DNA from: AEGEAN-183 sp964614345
Lineage (GTDB): Bacteria; Pseudomonadota; Gammaproteobacteria; Magnimaribacterales; Magnimaribacteraceae
NCBI GenBank assembly: GCA_964614345.1
Contig: CAZTLP010000033.1
Coordinates: 1 to 13,560 of the forward strand
DNA: 13,560 nt
Reading direction: 5' to 3'
A program made the translations under genes and the position numbers. The notes below the pieces were generated by a model. The model did no database searches and was not told the origin of the DNA. It saw only the letters and a list, made by a program, of their open reading frames with translations. Positions 7,112-13,516 of this stretch are shown piece after piece. Position 1 is the stretch's first letter, and every line of letters begins with the position of its first letter.

Positions 7112-7645
7112 TTACGCTTTCTTAGATTCTTTCCTTCTGATTATTTCATCGCTGTACTTCACACCCTTGCCTTTATAGGGTTCTGGAGGTCTAAAATTTC
7201 TTATTTCCGCTGCAGCTTGACCAATCTTCTGTTTATCAATTGATTTTAAAACTATCTCTGTTTGACTTGGTAATTCAGCTGTTACCCCTTCTGGCAGTTG
7301 ATACTCGACAGGATGTGAAAAACCAAGACTTAACTCTAATTTATTTGTTGATAATTTAGCCCTGTAGCCTACACCATTAATTTCTAATTTTTTTTCGTAG
7401 CCAGAACTTACACCTTCGATAACATTTTTTGTTAAGGCTCTCATAGTTCCGGTTAAAGCAAGGGTTGAAGGCAAATCGTTTGAAGGAGAAAACGAAATGC
7501 TTTCTGTCTCTAAGGAAAAATTCACATCAGAGTGAACATTTAATTCCATCTCACCTAATTTACCCTTAACCAAAATAGATTTATCTTCAGAAGATAAAGA
7601 TACCTCTGAGGGTATATTAATTGGTTTTAAAAATGTCTTAGCCAT
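7112..7645 (-). CDS. rplF: 50S ribosomal protein L6
   Basis: L6 lies near the sarcin-ricin loop and the GTPase-associated centre and is needed for late 50S assembly. The 177 residues equal the E. coli length. Visible are the two repeated L6 domains, including GTMRALTKNVIEGVSSGYEKKLEINGVGYRA (about 67-97) and the C-terminal motif RNFRPPEPYKGKGVKYSDEIIRRKESKKA. It starts 3 nt after the TGA of rpsH. No Shine-Dalgarno sequence is visible in the T-rich stretch before its ATG, so expression probably depends on ribosomes ending rpsH. Confidence 0.99.
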   Translation of the reverse strand: MAKTFLKPINIPSEVSLSSEDKSILVKGKLGEMELNVHSDVNFSLETESISFSPSNDLPSTLALTGTMRALTKNVIEGVSSGYEKKLEINGVGYRAKLSTNKLELSLGFSHPVEYQLPEGVTAELPSQTEIVLKSIDKQKIGQAAAEIRNFRPPEPYKGKGVKYSDEIIRRKESKKA

Positions 7646-7648
7646 AAA

Positions 7649-8041
7649 TCAAAATACTGAACAGAGTAATTCGCCGCCCAGGCCGGCTTCTCTAGCTTCC
7701 TTATCGGTCATCAGTCCTTTACTTGTCGAGACAACTGCAATGCCCAATCCTCCATTAATTTCTGGGATATCTTTCTTTCCTACATATTCTCTTAATCCCG
7801 GTTTACTTATTCTTTTAATCTCTCTAATTACTGGCTTACCTTCATAATATTTCAACAGGATTGAGACTAAAGGCTTTTTTCCTTCTTCTAGGGTAAAAGA
7901 ATCAATGTATCCTTCTCTTTCCAATAACTCTAATACAGCAATTTTTTTTGTAGAAGAAGGAATTACAAGTTCTGATTTCTTTCTAGCCTGTGCGTTTCTT
8001 ATTCCAGTTAAAAGACTTGATATTGGATCTTGCATACTCAT
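7649..8041 (-). CDS. rpsH: 30S ribosomal protein S8
   Basis: S8 is a primary binder of helix 21 of 16S rRNA. In E. coli it also represses the spc operon by binding an mRNA copy of that site at the start of rplE. The 130 residues match E. coli (130). The N terminus MSMQDPISSLLTGIRNAQ is the family form; the next Met two codons in is a less likely start because MSMQDPI is itself conserved. The C-terminal block GGLGIAVVSTSKGLMTDKEAREAGLGGELLCSVF contains the RNA-binding STSKG motif. It follows rpsN by 5 nt and ends in TGA. Confidence 0.99.
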   Translation of the reverse strand: MSMQDPISSLLTGIRNAQARKKSELVIPSSTKKIAVLELLEREGYIDSFTLEEGKKPLVSILLKYYEGKPVIREIKRISKPGLREYVGKKDIPEINGGLGIAVVSTSKGLMTDKEAREAGLGGELLCSVF

Positions 8042-8046
8042 ATTTA

Positions 8047-8352
8047 TTACCAGCTTGATTTCACTAATCCTGGAATATCTCCCTTCATAGCTAATTCTCT
8101 TAATTTATTTCTGCCTAATCCAAATTTTCTATAAACAGCATGAGGTCTACCTGTTATTGCACACCTTCTTTGCATTCTAATAGGATTGGCATCTCTAGGA
8201 AGTTTTTGTAATTTTATTTGAGCCGCAGCCCTCTCTTCATCTGAGCTACTAGGATTTTTGATAACCTTTTTTAACTCAGTCCTCTTTTTAGAATAACGAA
8301 GAACTGTTTTTTGTCTCCTTCTTTCTCTTGCAATCATTGATGCTTTTGCCAT
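8047..8352 (-). CDS. rpsN: 30S ribosomal protein S14 (zinc-free form)
   Basis: S14 is a 30S head protein near the decoding site that contacts S3 and S19. The 101-residue product has the E. coli length and carries the C-terminal motif CAITGRPHAVYRKFGLGRNKLRELA. It lacks the CXXC...CXXC zinc ribbon of the short S14 form and has the insertion near 30-50 typical of the long C-minus form, so it needs no zinc. It starts 8 nt after rplE with an AGAGG ribosome binding site close to the ATG. Confidence 0.99.
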   Translation of the reverse strand: MAKASMIARERRRQKTVLRYSKKRTELKKVIKNPSSSDEERAAAQIKLQKLPRDANPIRMQRRCAITGRPHAVYRKFGLGRNKLRELAMKGDIPGLVKSSW

Positions 8353-8360
8353 ATCAACCT

Positions 8361-8900
8361 CTAATCCTTAAACGGGAAATTCAATGCCCTTAATAACAAC
8401 TCACCTTCATGATCATTAAAAGCAGAAGTGGTGATAGAAATATCCATTCCTCTTATTTTGTCTACTTTGTCATAATCTATTTCTGGAAAAATAATATGTT
8501 CTTTTATTCCTAAAGAATAATTTCCACGTCCGTCAAAAGACCTAACATCAAGGCCTCTAAAATCTCTTTCTCTAGGAATAGCAATACCTAATAATCTTTG
8601 TAGAAAATCATACATACGATCTCCTCTTAGGGTTACCTTACAGCCTATAGGCATACCATCTCTTATTTTAAAATTAGCAACAGATTTTCTTACTTTAGTT
8701 ATCAAAGGCTTTTGTCCACTTATGGAAGTTAAATCTTCAACCGCATTTTCTAAAACTTTCTTATCAGTTATTACCTCACCAACCCCCATGTTTATAGTCA
8801 CCTTTGTAATTTTTGGTACAGCCATTCCAGTAGACAATTTAAGAGTCTGTTTAAGCTCATTAACTACTGAATTTGAATAGTGTTCTTTTAGAGAAAGCAT
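8361..8900 (-). CDS. rplE: 50S ribosomal protein L5
   Basis: L5 binds 5S rRNA, forms bridge B1b with S13 and touches the P-site tRNA elbow. The 179 residues equal the E. coli length. Family motifs include PKITKVTINMGVGE (about 29-42), SGQKPLITKVRKSVANFKIRDGMPIGCKVTLRG (about 75-107), and IPRERDFRGLDVRSFDGRGNYSLGIKEHIIFPEI. The start ATG overlaps the rplX stop by one base (TAATG), with an AAGGA ribosome binding site within rplX. Codons 7-13 contain a hairpin at the position of the E. coli S8 repressor site, annotated separately. Confidence 0.99.
   Translation of the reverse strand: MLSLKEHYSNSVVNELKQTLKLSTGMAVPKITKVTINMGVGEVITDKKVLENAVEDLTSISGQKPLITKVRKSVANFKIRDGMPIGCKVTLRGDRMYDFLQRLLGIAIPRERDFRGLDVRSFDGRGNYSLGIKEHIIFPEIDYDKVDKIRGMDISITTSAFNDHEGELLLRALNFPFKD
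8863..8881 (-). promoter_or_regulatory. Candidate S8-binding hairpin in rplE mRNA
   Basis: The transcript can form a 6-bp stem (ACUAUU with AGUAGU, one G-U pair) closing a 7-nt loop, inside rplE about 20 nt after the ATG. In E. coli the S8 translational repressor site covers the equivalent codons and has a matching ACUAC/GUAGU stem near the HY/YY and VV codons. Position and stem identity suggest that spc autoregulation is retained. The lower stem and internal-loop bases of the S8 core were not convincingly found, so the call is tentative. Confidence 0.35.
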
Positions 8901-9214
8901 TACTTTATTTCCTTACCTGTAGACTTATAAACCCTTATCCTCTTACCTTCTTCCGAGGTATTTATAGCTACCTTGTCTGCTCGTTTCGTAGAAGAGTTAA
9001 AAATAGAAATATTGGAAATATCAATCAACGATTCTTTCTCAACAATACCTCCCTGTTCTCCTGCTTGAGGATTTGCCTTCGTGTGTCTTTTCACCATATT
9101 TACACCACTAACGAAACATTTTCCATTAGCTTCCAAAGACGAAACGGTACCTTGCTTGCCCTTATCCTTTCCAGCAATAACGATTACTTCGTCCCCTTTC
9201 TTTATCTTTATCAT
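8900..9214 (-). CDS. rplX: 50S ribosomal protein L24
   Basis: L24 is one of the first proteins to bind the 5' end of 23S rRNA and initiates 50S assembly near the tunnel exit. The 104 residues equal E. coli L24. A KOW motif is visible at the N terminus (KKGDEVIVIAGKDKGKQGTVSSL, about 5-27), followed by the conserved VSGVNMVKRHTKANPQAGEQGGIVEKE segment. It starts 3 nt after rplN. An AGAGG motif about 11 nt upstream, inside the end of rplN, is the only ribosome binding site candidate and is somewhat far from the start. Confidence 0.99.
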   Translation of the reverse strand: MIKIKKGDEVIVIAGKDKGKQGTVSSLEANGKCFVSGVNMVKRHTKANPQAGEQGGIVEKESLIDISNISIFNSSTKRADKVAINTSEEGKRIRVYKSTGKEIK

Positions 9215-9217
9215 TTT

Positions 9218-9586
9218 TTACAAAACCTCTGGAGCTAAAGAGATAATCCTCATAAATTCTTCACCTCTCAGTTCCCTAGAGACAGGCCCGAATACTCTTG
9301 TCCCTATGGGTTGTTTCTGAGCATTAATTAAAACAGCCGCATTTTCATCAAATCTAATGGCAGATCCGTCTGATCTTCTTAATCTATTTTTTGTTCTAAC
9401 AACTACAGCATCTATAACTTCACCTTTTTTAACTCTTCCCGTAGGGATAGCTTCTTTAACAGTTACCTTAATAATGTCCCCTACCTTGGCATATCTTTTT
9501 CTAGAACCTCCCAAAACTCTTATGCACATAAGTTTCCTTGCCCCACTGTTATCAGCAACTTCTAAATATGTTTGTTCATGAATCAT
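9218..9586 (-). CDS. rplN: 50S ribosomal protein L14
   Basis: L14 lies at the subunit interface, forms bridge B8 with 16S rRNA and is the docking site of the silencing factor RsfS. The 122-residue product (E. coli 123) begins MIHEQTYLEVADNSGARKLMCIRVLGGS and carries the conserved GDIIKVTVKEAIPTGRVKKGEV and ends REEFMRIISLAPEVL-like, here GEEFMRIISLAPEVL. In E. coli rplN opens the spc operon behind its own promoter. Here only 5 nt separate it from rpsQ and no Shine-Dalgarno sequence is visible before the ATG, so it probably depends on upstream transcription and translation. Confidence 0.99.
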   Translation of the reverse strand: MIHEQTYLEVADNSGARKLMCIRVLGGSRKRYAKVGDIIKVTVKEAIPTGRVKKGEVIDAVVVRTKNRLRRSDGSAIRFDENAAVLINAQKQPIGTRVFGPVSRELRGEEFMRIISLAPEVL

Positions 9587-9591
9587 TTTTA

Positions 9592-9852
9592 TTAAATAAT
9601 TTCTTTAACTTTCTTTTCTATGCCCACTAACTTCCAGCTTTTAGTTTTAGAAATGGGCTTTGTTTCTTCAATAGTTACCACATCTCCCTCTGAGCTTTCA
9701 TTGACTTCATCATGGGCCTGTATTTTGGTGGACCTTCTTAATATTTTCTTGTAAATAGGATGCTTAACTGTCCTCTCCACCAAAACAGTAATAGTTTTAT
9801 CTCTTTTCGAGCTAATAACTTTTCCAGTAATTTTTCTATTTTCTTTATCCAT
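9592..9852 (-). CDS. rpsQ: 30S ribosomal protein S17
   Basis: S17 is a primary 16S rRNA binder at the 5' domain with an OB fold. The 86-residue product (E. coli 84) contains ITGKVISSKRDKTITVLVERTVKHPIYKKILRRSTKIQAHDE (about 8-49) and GDVVTIEETKPISKTKSWKLVGI (about 57-79), both diagnostic. Its ATG overlaps the last 8 bases of rpmC (ATGGATAA), the only same-strand overlap here longer than one base. No strong ribosome binding site is visible, in keeping with reinitiation from rpmC. It is the last gene of the S10 block. Confidence 0.98.
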   Translation of the reverse strand: MDKENRKITGKVISSKRDKTITVLVERTVKHPIYKKILRRSTKIQAHDEVNESSEGDVVTIEETKPISKTKSWKLVGIEKKVKEII

Positions 9853-10060
9853 CTTTGTTCTGTTCTTTTAAAGTTTCTTTCTGAATTGTTTTTAATTGAG
9901 CTATGGATCTCTTAATCTCTTTAATCTTATGAGTTTCCTTTAACTGGCCCGAGGAAAGAGAAATCTTTAAATTCAATAACTCTTTTCTTAACTCTTGCTC
10001 TTCGTTTAAATTTGAAGATTCTCCCCTTAATTTTGATAAAAAAGATTCTTTCTTAGCCAT
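9845..10060 (-). CDS. rpmC: 50S ribosomal protein L29
   Basis: L29 sits at the tunnel exit next to L23, where nascent-chain factors dock. The 71-residue product (E. coli 63) is a two-helix protein; the second half ELLNLKISLSSGQLKETHKIKEIKRSIAQLKTI matches the family around the SGQL turn. It is longer at both ends: about 3 residues before the SGQL turn and about 5 at the C terminus (KEQNKDG). It starts 2 nt after rplP with an AAGGA ribosome binding site and overlaps rpsQ by 8 nt. Confidence 0.97.
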   Translation of the reverse strand: MAKKESFLSKLRGESSNLNEEQELRKELLNLKISLSSGQLKETHKIKEIKRSIAQLKTIQKETLKEQNKDG

Positions 10061-10062
10061 TT

Positions 10063-10470
10063 TTAAGTCCTTTTTACAAAGCTAGTGGAAACAGGTATTT
10101 TCGAAGAAGCAAGAGCGAATGCTTCTCTAGCTAATTCTTCATCAACACCTTCCATTTCATAAAGAATCTTTCCTGGTTTGATTGGGCAAACCCAATATTC
10201 AACATTACCCTTACCTTTACCTTGTCTTACTTCTAGAGGTTTTTTTGTTATAGGTTTATCAGGAAAAACTCTTATCCATATTTTTGCCCCTCTTTTCACT
10301 TTCCTAGTCATTGCTCTTCTTGCAGCTTCAATCTGCCTTGAAGTTAAACTTCCACGCGAAGTGGCTTTGAGAGCATAAGTTCCAAAATTGATAGTACTTC
10401 CTCTGAAAGCATTACCTGTATTTCTTCCTTTTTGTTGCTTTCTATATTTTGTTCTTTTAGGTTGAAACAT
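10063..10470 (-). CDS. rplP: 50S ribosomal protein L16
   Basis: L16 contacts the A-site tRNA elbow and organises the peptidyl transferase centre late in assembly. The 135-residue product (E. coli 136) begins MFQPKRTKYRKQQKGR and contains RQIEAARRAMTRKVKRGAKIWIRVFPDKPITKKPLEVRQGKGKGNVEYWV. Arg82 in the VRQGKGKGN motif corresponds to E. coli Arg81, the residue hydroxylated by the oxygenase RoxA (YcfD). The start lies 9 nt after the TAG of rpsC with a modest TGGA ribosome binding site. Confidence 0.99.
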   Translation of the reverse strand: MFQPKRTKYRKQQKGRNTGNAFRGSTINFGTYALKATSRGSLTSRQIEAARRAMTRKVKRGAKIWIRVFPDKPITKKPLEVRQGKGKGNVEYWVCPIKPGKILYEMEGVDEELAREAFALASSKIPVSTSFVKRT

Positions 10471-10479
10471 ATTAATCCA

Positions 10480-11136
10480 CTATTTTTCTTTATTATCTTT
10501 AGATTTCTTATCTAAAACTTCCCCTTTGAAAACCCAAGCCTTAACTCCAATGATTCCATAAGTTGTTTTTGCTTCTGACAACCCATAATCAACATCTGCT
10601 CTAAGAGTATGGAGTGGTACCCTTCCTTCCATGTGCCACTCAGCTCTGGCTATATCTGCGCCACCTAACCTACCTGCAACCCTGATCTTTACCCCCTGAG
10701 CTCCCTGTCTCATAGCATTTTGAACACCTCTCTTCATGGCCCTTCTAAACATAACTCTTCTTTCAAGTTGTTGTGCCACACTATCAGCTAAAAGCTTTGC
10801 ATCTAGATCAGGTTTTCTAATTTCTTGAATACTTAAAGTAACAGGAATACCCATCATTAGGGTTACTTCTTCCCTCATCTTATCGATATCCTCACCTTTC
10901 TTTCCAATTACAACACCAGGCCTCGCGGTATGTATTAATACTCTTGCGTTATCTGCTGTTCTTTCTATTTCAACCCTACTTACCGAAGCATGACCTAATT
11001 TAGAGAATAAATGCTCCTTTACTTCTATGTCTTTAAGTAAATTTTCAGTGTATTTAGATTTTTCAGCATACCAGTGAGAAGTGTGCTCTTTGGTTATACC
11101 AAGCCTAAAACCTATTGGATGTACCTTCTGTCCCAT
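10480..11136 (-). CDS. rpsC: 30S ribosomal protein S3
   Basis: S3 lies on the 30S head at the mRNA entry pore. The 218-residue product (E. coli 233) begins MGQKVHPIGFRLGITK and has a type II KH domain with the GKKG loop at 78-81. The C-terminal domain carries MFRRAMKRGVQNAMRQGAQG, where Arg131, Arg132 and Lys135 match the residues implicated in ribosomal mRNA helicase activity, then VAGRLGGADIARAEW and GRVPLHTLRADVDYG. It is shorter than E. coli only in the variable C-terminal tail, which ends in a lysine-rich stretch. It starts 2 nt after rplV and ends in TAG. Confidence 0.99.
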   Translation of the reverse strand: MGQKVHPIGFRLGITKEHTSHWYAEKSKYTENLLKDIEVKEHLFSKLGHASVSRVEIERTADNARVLIHTARPGVVIGKKGEDIDKMREEVTLMMGIPVTLSIQEIRKPDLDAKLLADSVAQQLERRVMFRRAMKRGVQNAMRQGAQGVKIRVAGRLGGADIARAEWHMEGRVPLHTLRADVDYGLSEAKTTYGIIGVKAWVFKGEVLDKKSKDNKEK

Positions 11137-11138
11137 AA

Positions 11139-11477
11139 TTAGTTTATTTCCTCTAAAGTTAATTTAATATTACAGTTACGTTTTAAGTATCTGTCTGCTC
11201 TACCTCGTGCACGTGGTCTTATCCTTTTCATGGTGAAACTTTCATCTACTAGTATTTTTGAAATAAATAATCTATCAATATCTAAGCCTTGATTATGTTC
11301 GGCATTTGCAATTGCGGATTCCAAGACTTTTTTTATGATTGGTGCTGATTTTTGAAGATCAAAACTGAGGATATCTAAAGCTTCTTCAACTTGTTTACCT
11401 CGTATTTGATTAGCTACTAGTCTAGCCTTATAACTAGATACTCTAGCACTTCTCAATGTTGCATTAACTTCAGTCAT
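11139..11477 (-). CDS. rplV: 50S ribosomal protein L22
   Basis: L22 lines the exit tunnel through a long beta hairpin and helps form the constriction with L4. The 112-residue product (E. coli 110) shows RSARVSSYKARLVANQIRGKQVEEALDIL, the block KKVLESAIANAEHN, and the hairpin DESFTMKRIRPRARGRADR (about 78-96). The MKR triplet (83-85) is the site deleted in classical macrolide-resistant mutants and is intact here. The start lies 8 nt after rpsS with an AAGAG ribosome binding site close to the ATG. Confidence 0.99.
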   Translation of the reverse strand: MTEVNATLRSARVSSYKARLVANQIRGKQVEEALDILSFDLQKSAPIIKKVLESAIANAEHNQGLDIDRLFISKILVDESFTMKRIRPRARGRADRYLKRNCNIKLTLEEIN

Positions 11478-11485
11478 TTTCTCTT

Positions 11486-11758
11486 TTAAGTTGTCTTTCT
11501 ATCACCTGAATGTACTCTGAAAGTTCTTGTTAAAACAAATTCTCCTAATTTATGGCCAACCATATCTTCTTGAATAAAAATGGGTACATGTTGCCTTCCA
11601 TTATGGACGGCTATATTAAGACCAACCATTTGTGGAGTGATTAGTGACCTTCTTGACCATGTTTTAATAGGCTTTTTATCATTTGCTGCAATTGCCTTAT
11701 CCACTTTATTTTGTAGGTGTAAATCTACAAAAGGTCCTTTTTTTACTGATCTAGGCAT
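11486..11758 (-). CDS. rpsS: 30S ribosomal protein S19
   Basis: S19 is on the 30S head with S13 and contributes to bridge B1a and A-site tRNA contacts. The 90-residue product (E. coli 92) begins MPRSVKKGPFVDLHLQNKV and contains IKTWSRRSLITPQMVGLNIAVHNGRQHVPIFIQEDMVGHKLGEFVLTRTFRVHSGD, the family signature. It lies 6 nt after rplB with a short AAAGAA ribosome binding site. No unusual features. Confidence 0.99.
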   Translation of the reverse strand: MPRSVKKGPFVDLHLQNKVDKAIAANDKKPIKTWSRRSLITPQMVGLNIAVHNGRQHVPIFIQEDMVGHKLGEFVLTRTFRVHSGDRKTT

Positions 11759-11764
11759 AATTCT

Positions 11765-12598
11765 TTATTGATATCTGCGTCTTACTATTAGACGGTTGCT
11801 TCGTTGTTTAGATTTTCTCGTTCTAAATCCTTTTGTTGAAACCCCCCAAGGGGTTACAGGATGCCTTCCTCCTGAAGTTTTTCCTTCTCCTCCTCCATGT
11901 GGATGGTCTATTGGGTTCATTGCCACTCCTCTTACTTTTGGTCTTCGGCCTAACCATCTTTTAGCTCCAGCTTTTCCTACAGATCTAAGTGCATGTTCCG
12001 AATTTGATACTGTACCTATTGTCGCTTTACAGTCAGAAAGAACTTTCCTAACTTCTCCGCTTCGCAATCTTAATGTTGTATACCTACCCTCAATCGCCAA
12101 TATTTGAGCTGCAGAACCTGCACTTCTAGCTATTTGTGCTCCTTTTCCAGGAAACATCTCGATACAGTGAACGGATGTACCTAAAGGAATGTTGGATAGA
12201 TTTAAAGAGTTTCCAATAGAAATTGGTGAAGAAGGTCCAGACTCTATAACGTCTCCATTTTTTAGACCATCAGGAGCAATTATGTACCTTCTTTCTCCGT
12301 CTTCATAAAGAACCAATGCTATATTTGCAGATCTGTTAGGATCATACTCTAATCTCTCAACACGTGCTTTTATTGATTCTTTATCACGTTTAAAATCAAT
12401 AATTCTATAATTTTTCTTATGCCCACCGCCCCTATGTCTTGAAGTTATTCTGCCTTTGTTATTTCTTCCTGATCTTTGTTTTTTGCTTTCTAGAAGACCT
12501 TGGTAACCTGATCCTGTATGAAGTCCCTCTCTGGAAACCCAAGATCTGAATCTTCTTCCAGCAGAAGTAGGTTTAGATTTTTTTATTTGATTGGCCAT
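11765..12598 (-). CDS. rplB: 50S ribosomal protein L2
   Basis: L2 is essential for subunit association, tRNA binding and the peptidyl transferase centre. The 277-residue product (E. coli 273) starts MANQIKKSKPTSAGRRF, has the N-terminal OB-fold region with RNNKGRITSRHRGGGHKKNYR (44-64), the SH3-like region and the C-terminal motif MNPIDHPHGGGEGKTSGGRHPVTPWGVSTKG. The first His of HPHGGGEG, at 232, corresponds to E. coli His229, which is critical for activity. The N terminus differs from the usual MAVVK(Y/P) form of E. coli. Its ATG directly abuts the rplW stop (TAAATG), giving zero spacing. Confidence 0.99.
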   Translation of the reverse strand: MANQIKKSKPTSAGRRFRSWVSREGLHTGSGYQGLLESKKQRSGRNNKGRITSRHRGGGHKKNYRIIDFKRDKESIKARVERLEYDPNRSANIALVLYEDGERRYIIAPDGLKNGDVIESGPSSPISIGNSLNLSNIPLGTSVHCIEMFPGKGAQIARSAGSAAQILAIEGRYTTLRLRSGEVRKVLSDCKATIGTVSNSEHALRSVGKAGAKRWLGRRPKVRGVAMNPIDHPHGGGEGKTSGGRHPVTPWGVSTKGFRTRKSKQRSNRLIVRRRYQ

Positions 12599-12889
12599 TT
12601 ATTCTATTCCCACTTCTATTGTTTGTCCTTCTGCAAGACTCACATATGCTTTCTTCCAATTTGGTCTTTTCTTGACTCTGAACCTAGACCTCTTAGATTT
12701 ACCTTTTACCTGTACAACTCTCACTTTATTTACCTCAACTGAGAAATATTCTTCTACGGCTTTCTTTATCTCTCTTTTAGTGGAATTTACATCTACCTTA
12801 AAAGCATACTGATTACTAGAATTCATTAGATTAGTAACCTTTTCGGTAAGGTGAGGGGCTTTAATAGTACTGTAGAAGTCTTTTTTCAT
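12599..12889 (-). CDS. rplW: 50S ribosomal protein L23
   Basis: L23 is at the tunnel exit and is the docking site for trigger factor and SRP. The 96-residue product (E. coli 100) contains IKAPHLTEKVTNLMNSSNQYAFKVDVNSTKREIKKAVEEYFSVEV and the basic segment RVKKRPNWKKAYVSLAEGQTIEV. Glu16 in HLTEK aligns with E. coli Glu18, the trigger-factor contact. Start and rplD stop share one base (TAATG), and the stop abuts rplB, so rplD-rplW-rplB are packed without any spacer. Confidence 0.98.
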   Translation of the reverse strand: MKKDFYSTIKAPHLTEKVTNLMNSSNQYAFKVDVNSTKREIKKAVEEYFSVEVNKVRVVQVKGKSKRSRFRVKKRPNWKKAYVSLAEGQTIEVGIE

Positions 12890-13512
12890 TAAGCAAGTAC
12901 CTCGGAAACAGAATTGATAGCATCAGCTGTAAAAACTACCTTTTCAGCATTTATAAGATCAACCGGATTTAATGAATTAACAGTTTGTGAACTTATATTA
13001 AATAAATTATTAGAAGCAATCTCGAAATTTGCGTTCTTTTCTTTAAAAACAAAAACAGCATTAGATAATCCTAATCCAGCCACTATTTTTTTGATTTCAG
13101 AAGTTTTGGGGGGTTCATTAATTTCTAGGCTATCGATAACAACCAGCCTTTCTTCATTAATTAATCTAGAGAGTATAGATCTCAAAGCAGCTCTATACAT
13201 TTTCTTATTTACCTTTTTTTTCTTTGATGGTTTAAAGACATGGGCAAAGGTAACCCCCCCTGATCTCCATATTGGACTTCTTATTGTTCCTGCTCTAGCC
13301 CTTCCTGTTCCCTTCTGTCTCCAGGGTTTTCTTCCTCCCCCTCTGACGGCTGACCTGTTCTTTTGAGCCTTGGTATTGGCATGAGAGTTATGAATGTAAG
13401 CTGTAACTAACTGATGAACTAGATCAAAGTTATACTTTTGAGAAGAAATAATCTCTGGGAAATCTATCTCAGACTTCTTTACTCCTTTTTGATCTATGAC
13501 TTGCATTTTCAT
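12889..13512 (-). CDS. rplD: 50S ribosomal protein L4
   Basis: L4 lines the exit tunnel through an extended loop and in E. coli represses the S10 operon by acting on the operon leader (not in this window). The 207-residue product (E. coli 201) has the tunnel loop HANTKAQKNRSAVRGGGRKPWRQKGTGRARAGTIRSPIWRSGGVTF (about 43-88) followed by KKKVNKKMYRAALRSILS. The KPWRQKGTGRAR stretch contains the lysine linked to macrolide resistance, unchanged here. Two starts two codons apart (MKM) are possible; the first is 4 nt after rplC. Runs of eight A and seven G lie inside the gene but the frame is intact. Confidence 0.98.
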   Translation of the reverse strand: MKMQVIDQKGVKKSEIDFPEIISSQKYNFDLVHQLVTAYIHNSHANTKAQKNRSAVRGGGRKPWRQKGTGRARAGTIRSPIWRSGGVTFAHVFKPSKKKKVNKKMYRAALRSILSRLINEERLVVIDSLEINEPPKTSEIKKIVAGLGLSNAVFVFKEKNANFEIASNNLFNISSQTVNSLNPVDLINAEKVVFTADAINSVSEVLA

Positions 13513-13516
13513 TTTA

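Noticed and set aside
9587..9591. spc-type promoter between rpsQ and rplN
   Set aside because: The gap is only 5 nt and no convincing -35/-10 pair could be separated from AT-rich coding background in rpsQ.
11796..12107. 103-codon open frame on the + strand opposite rplB
   Set aside because: It is antisense to the conserved C-terminal half of L2 and is a shadow of its codon pattern.
12914..13366. 150-codon open frame on the + strand opposite rplD
   Set aside because: It is fully antisense to a confidently identified L4 gene, its translation matches no family I recognise, and long antisense frames are common opposite conserved genes.
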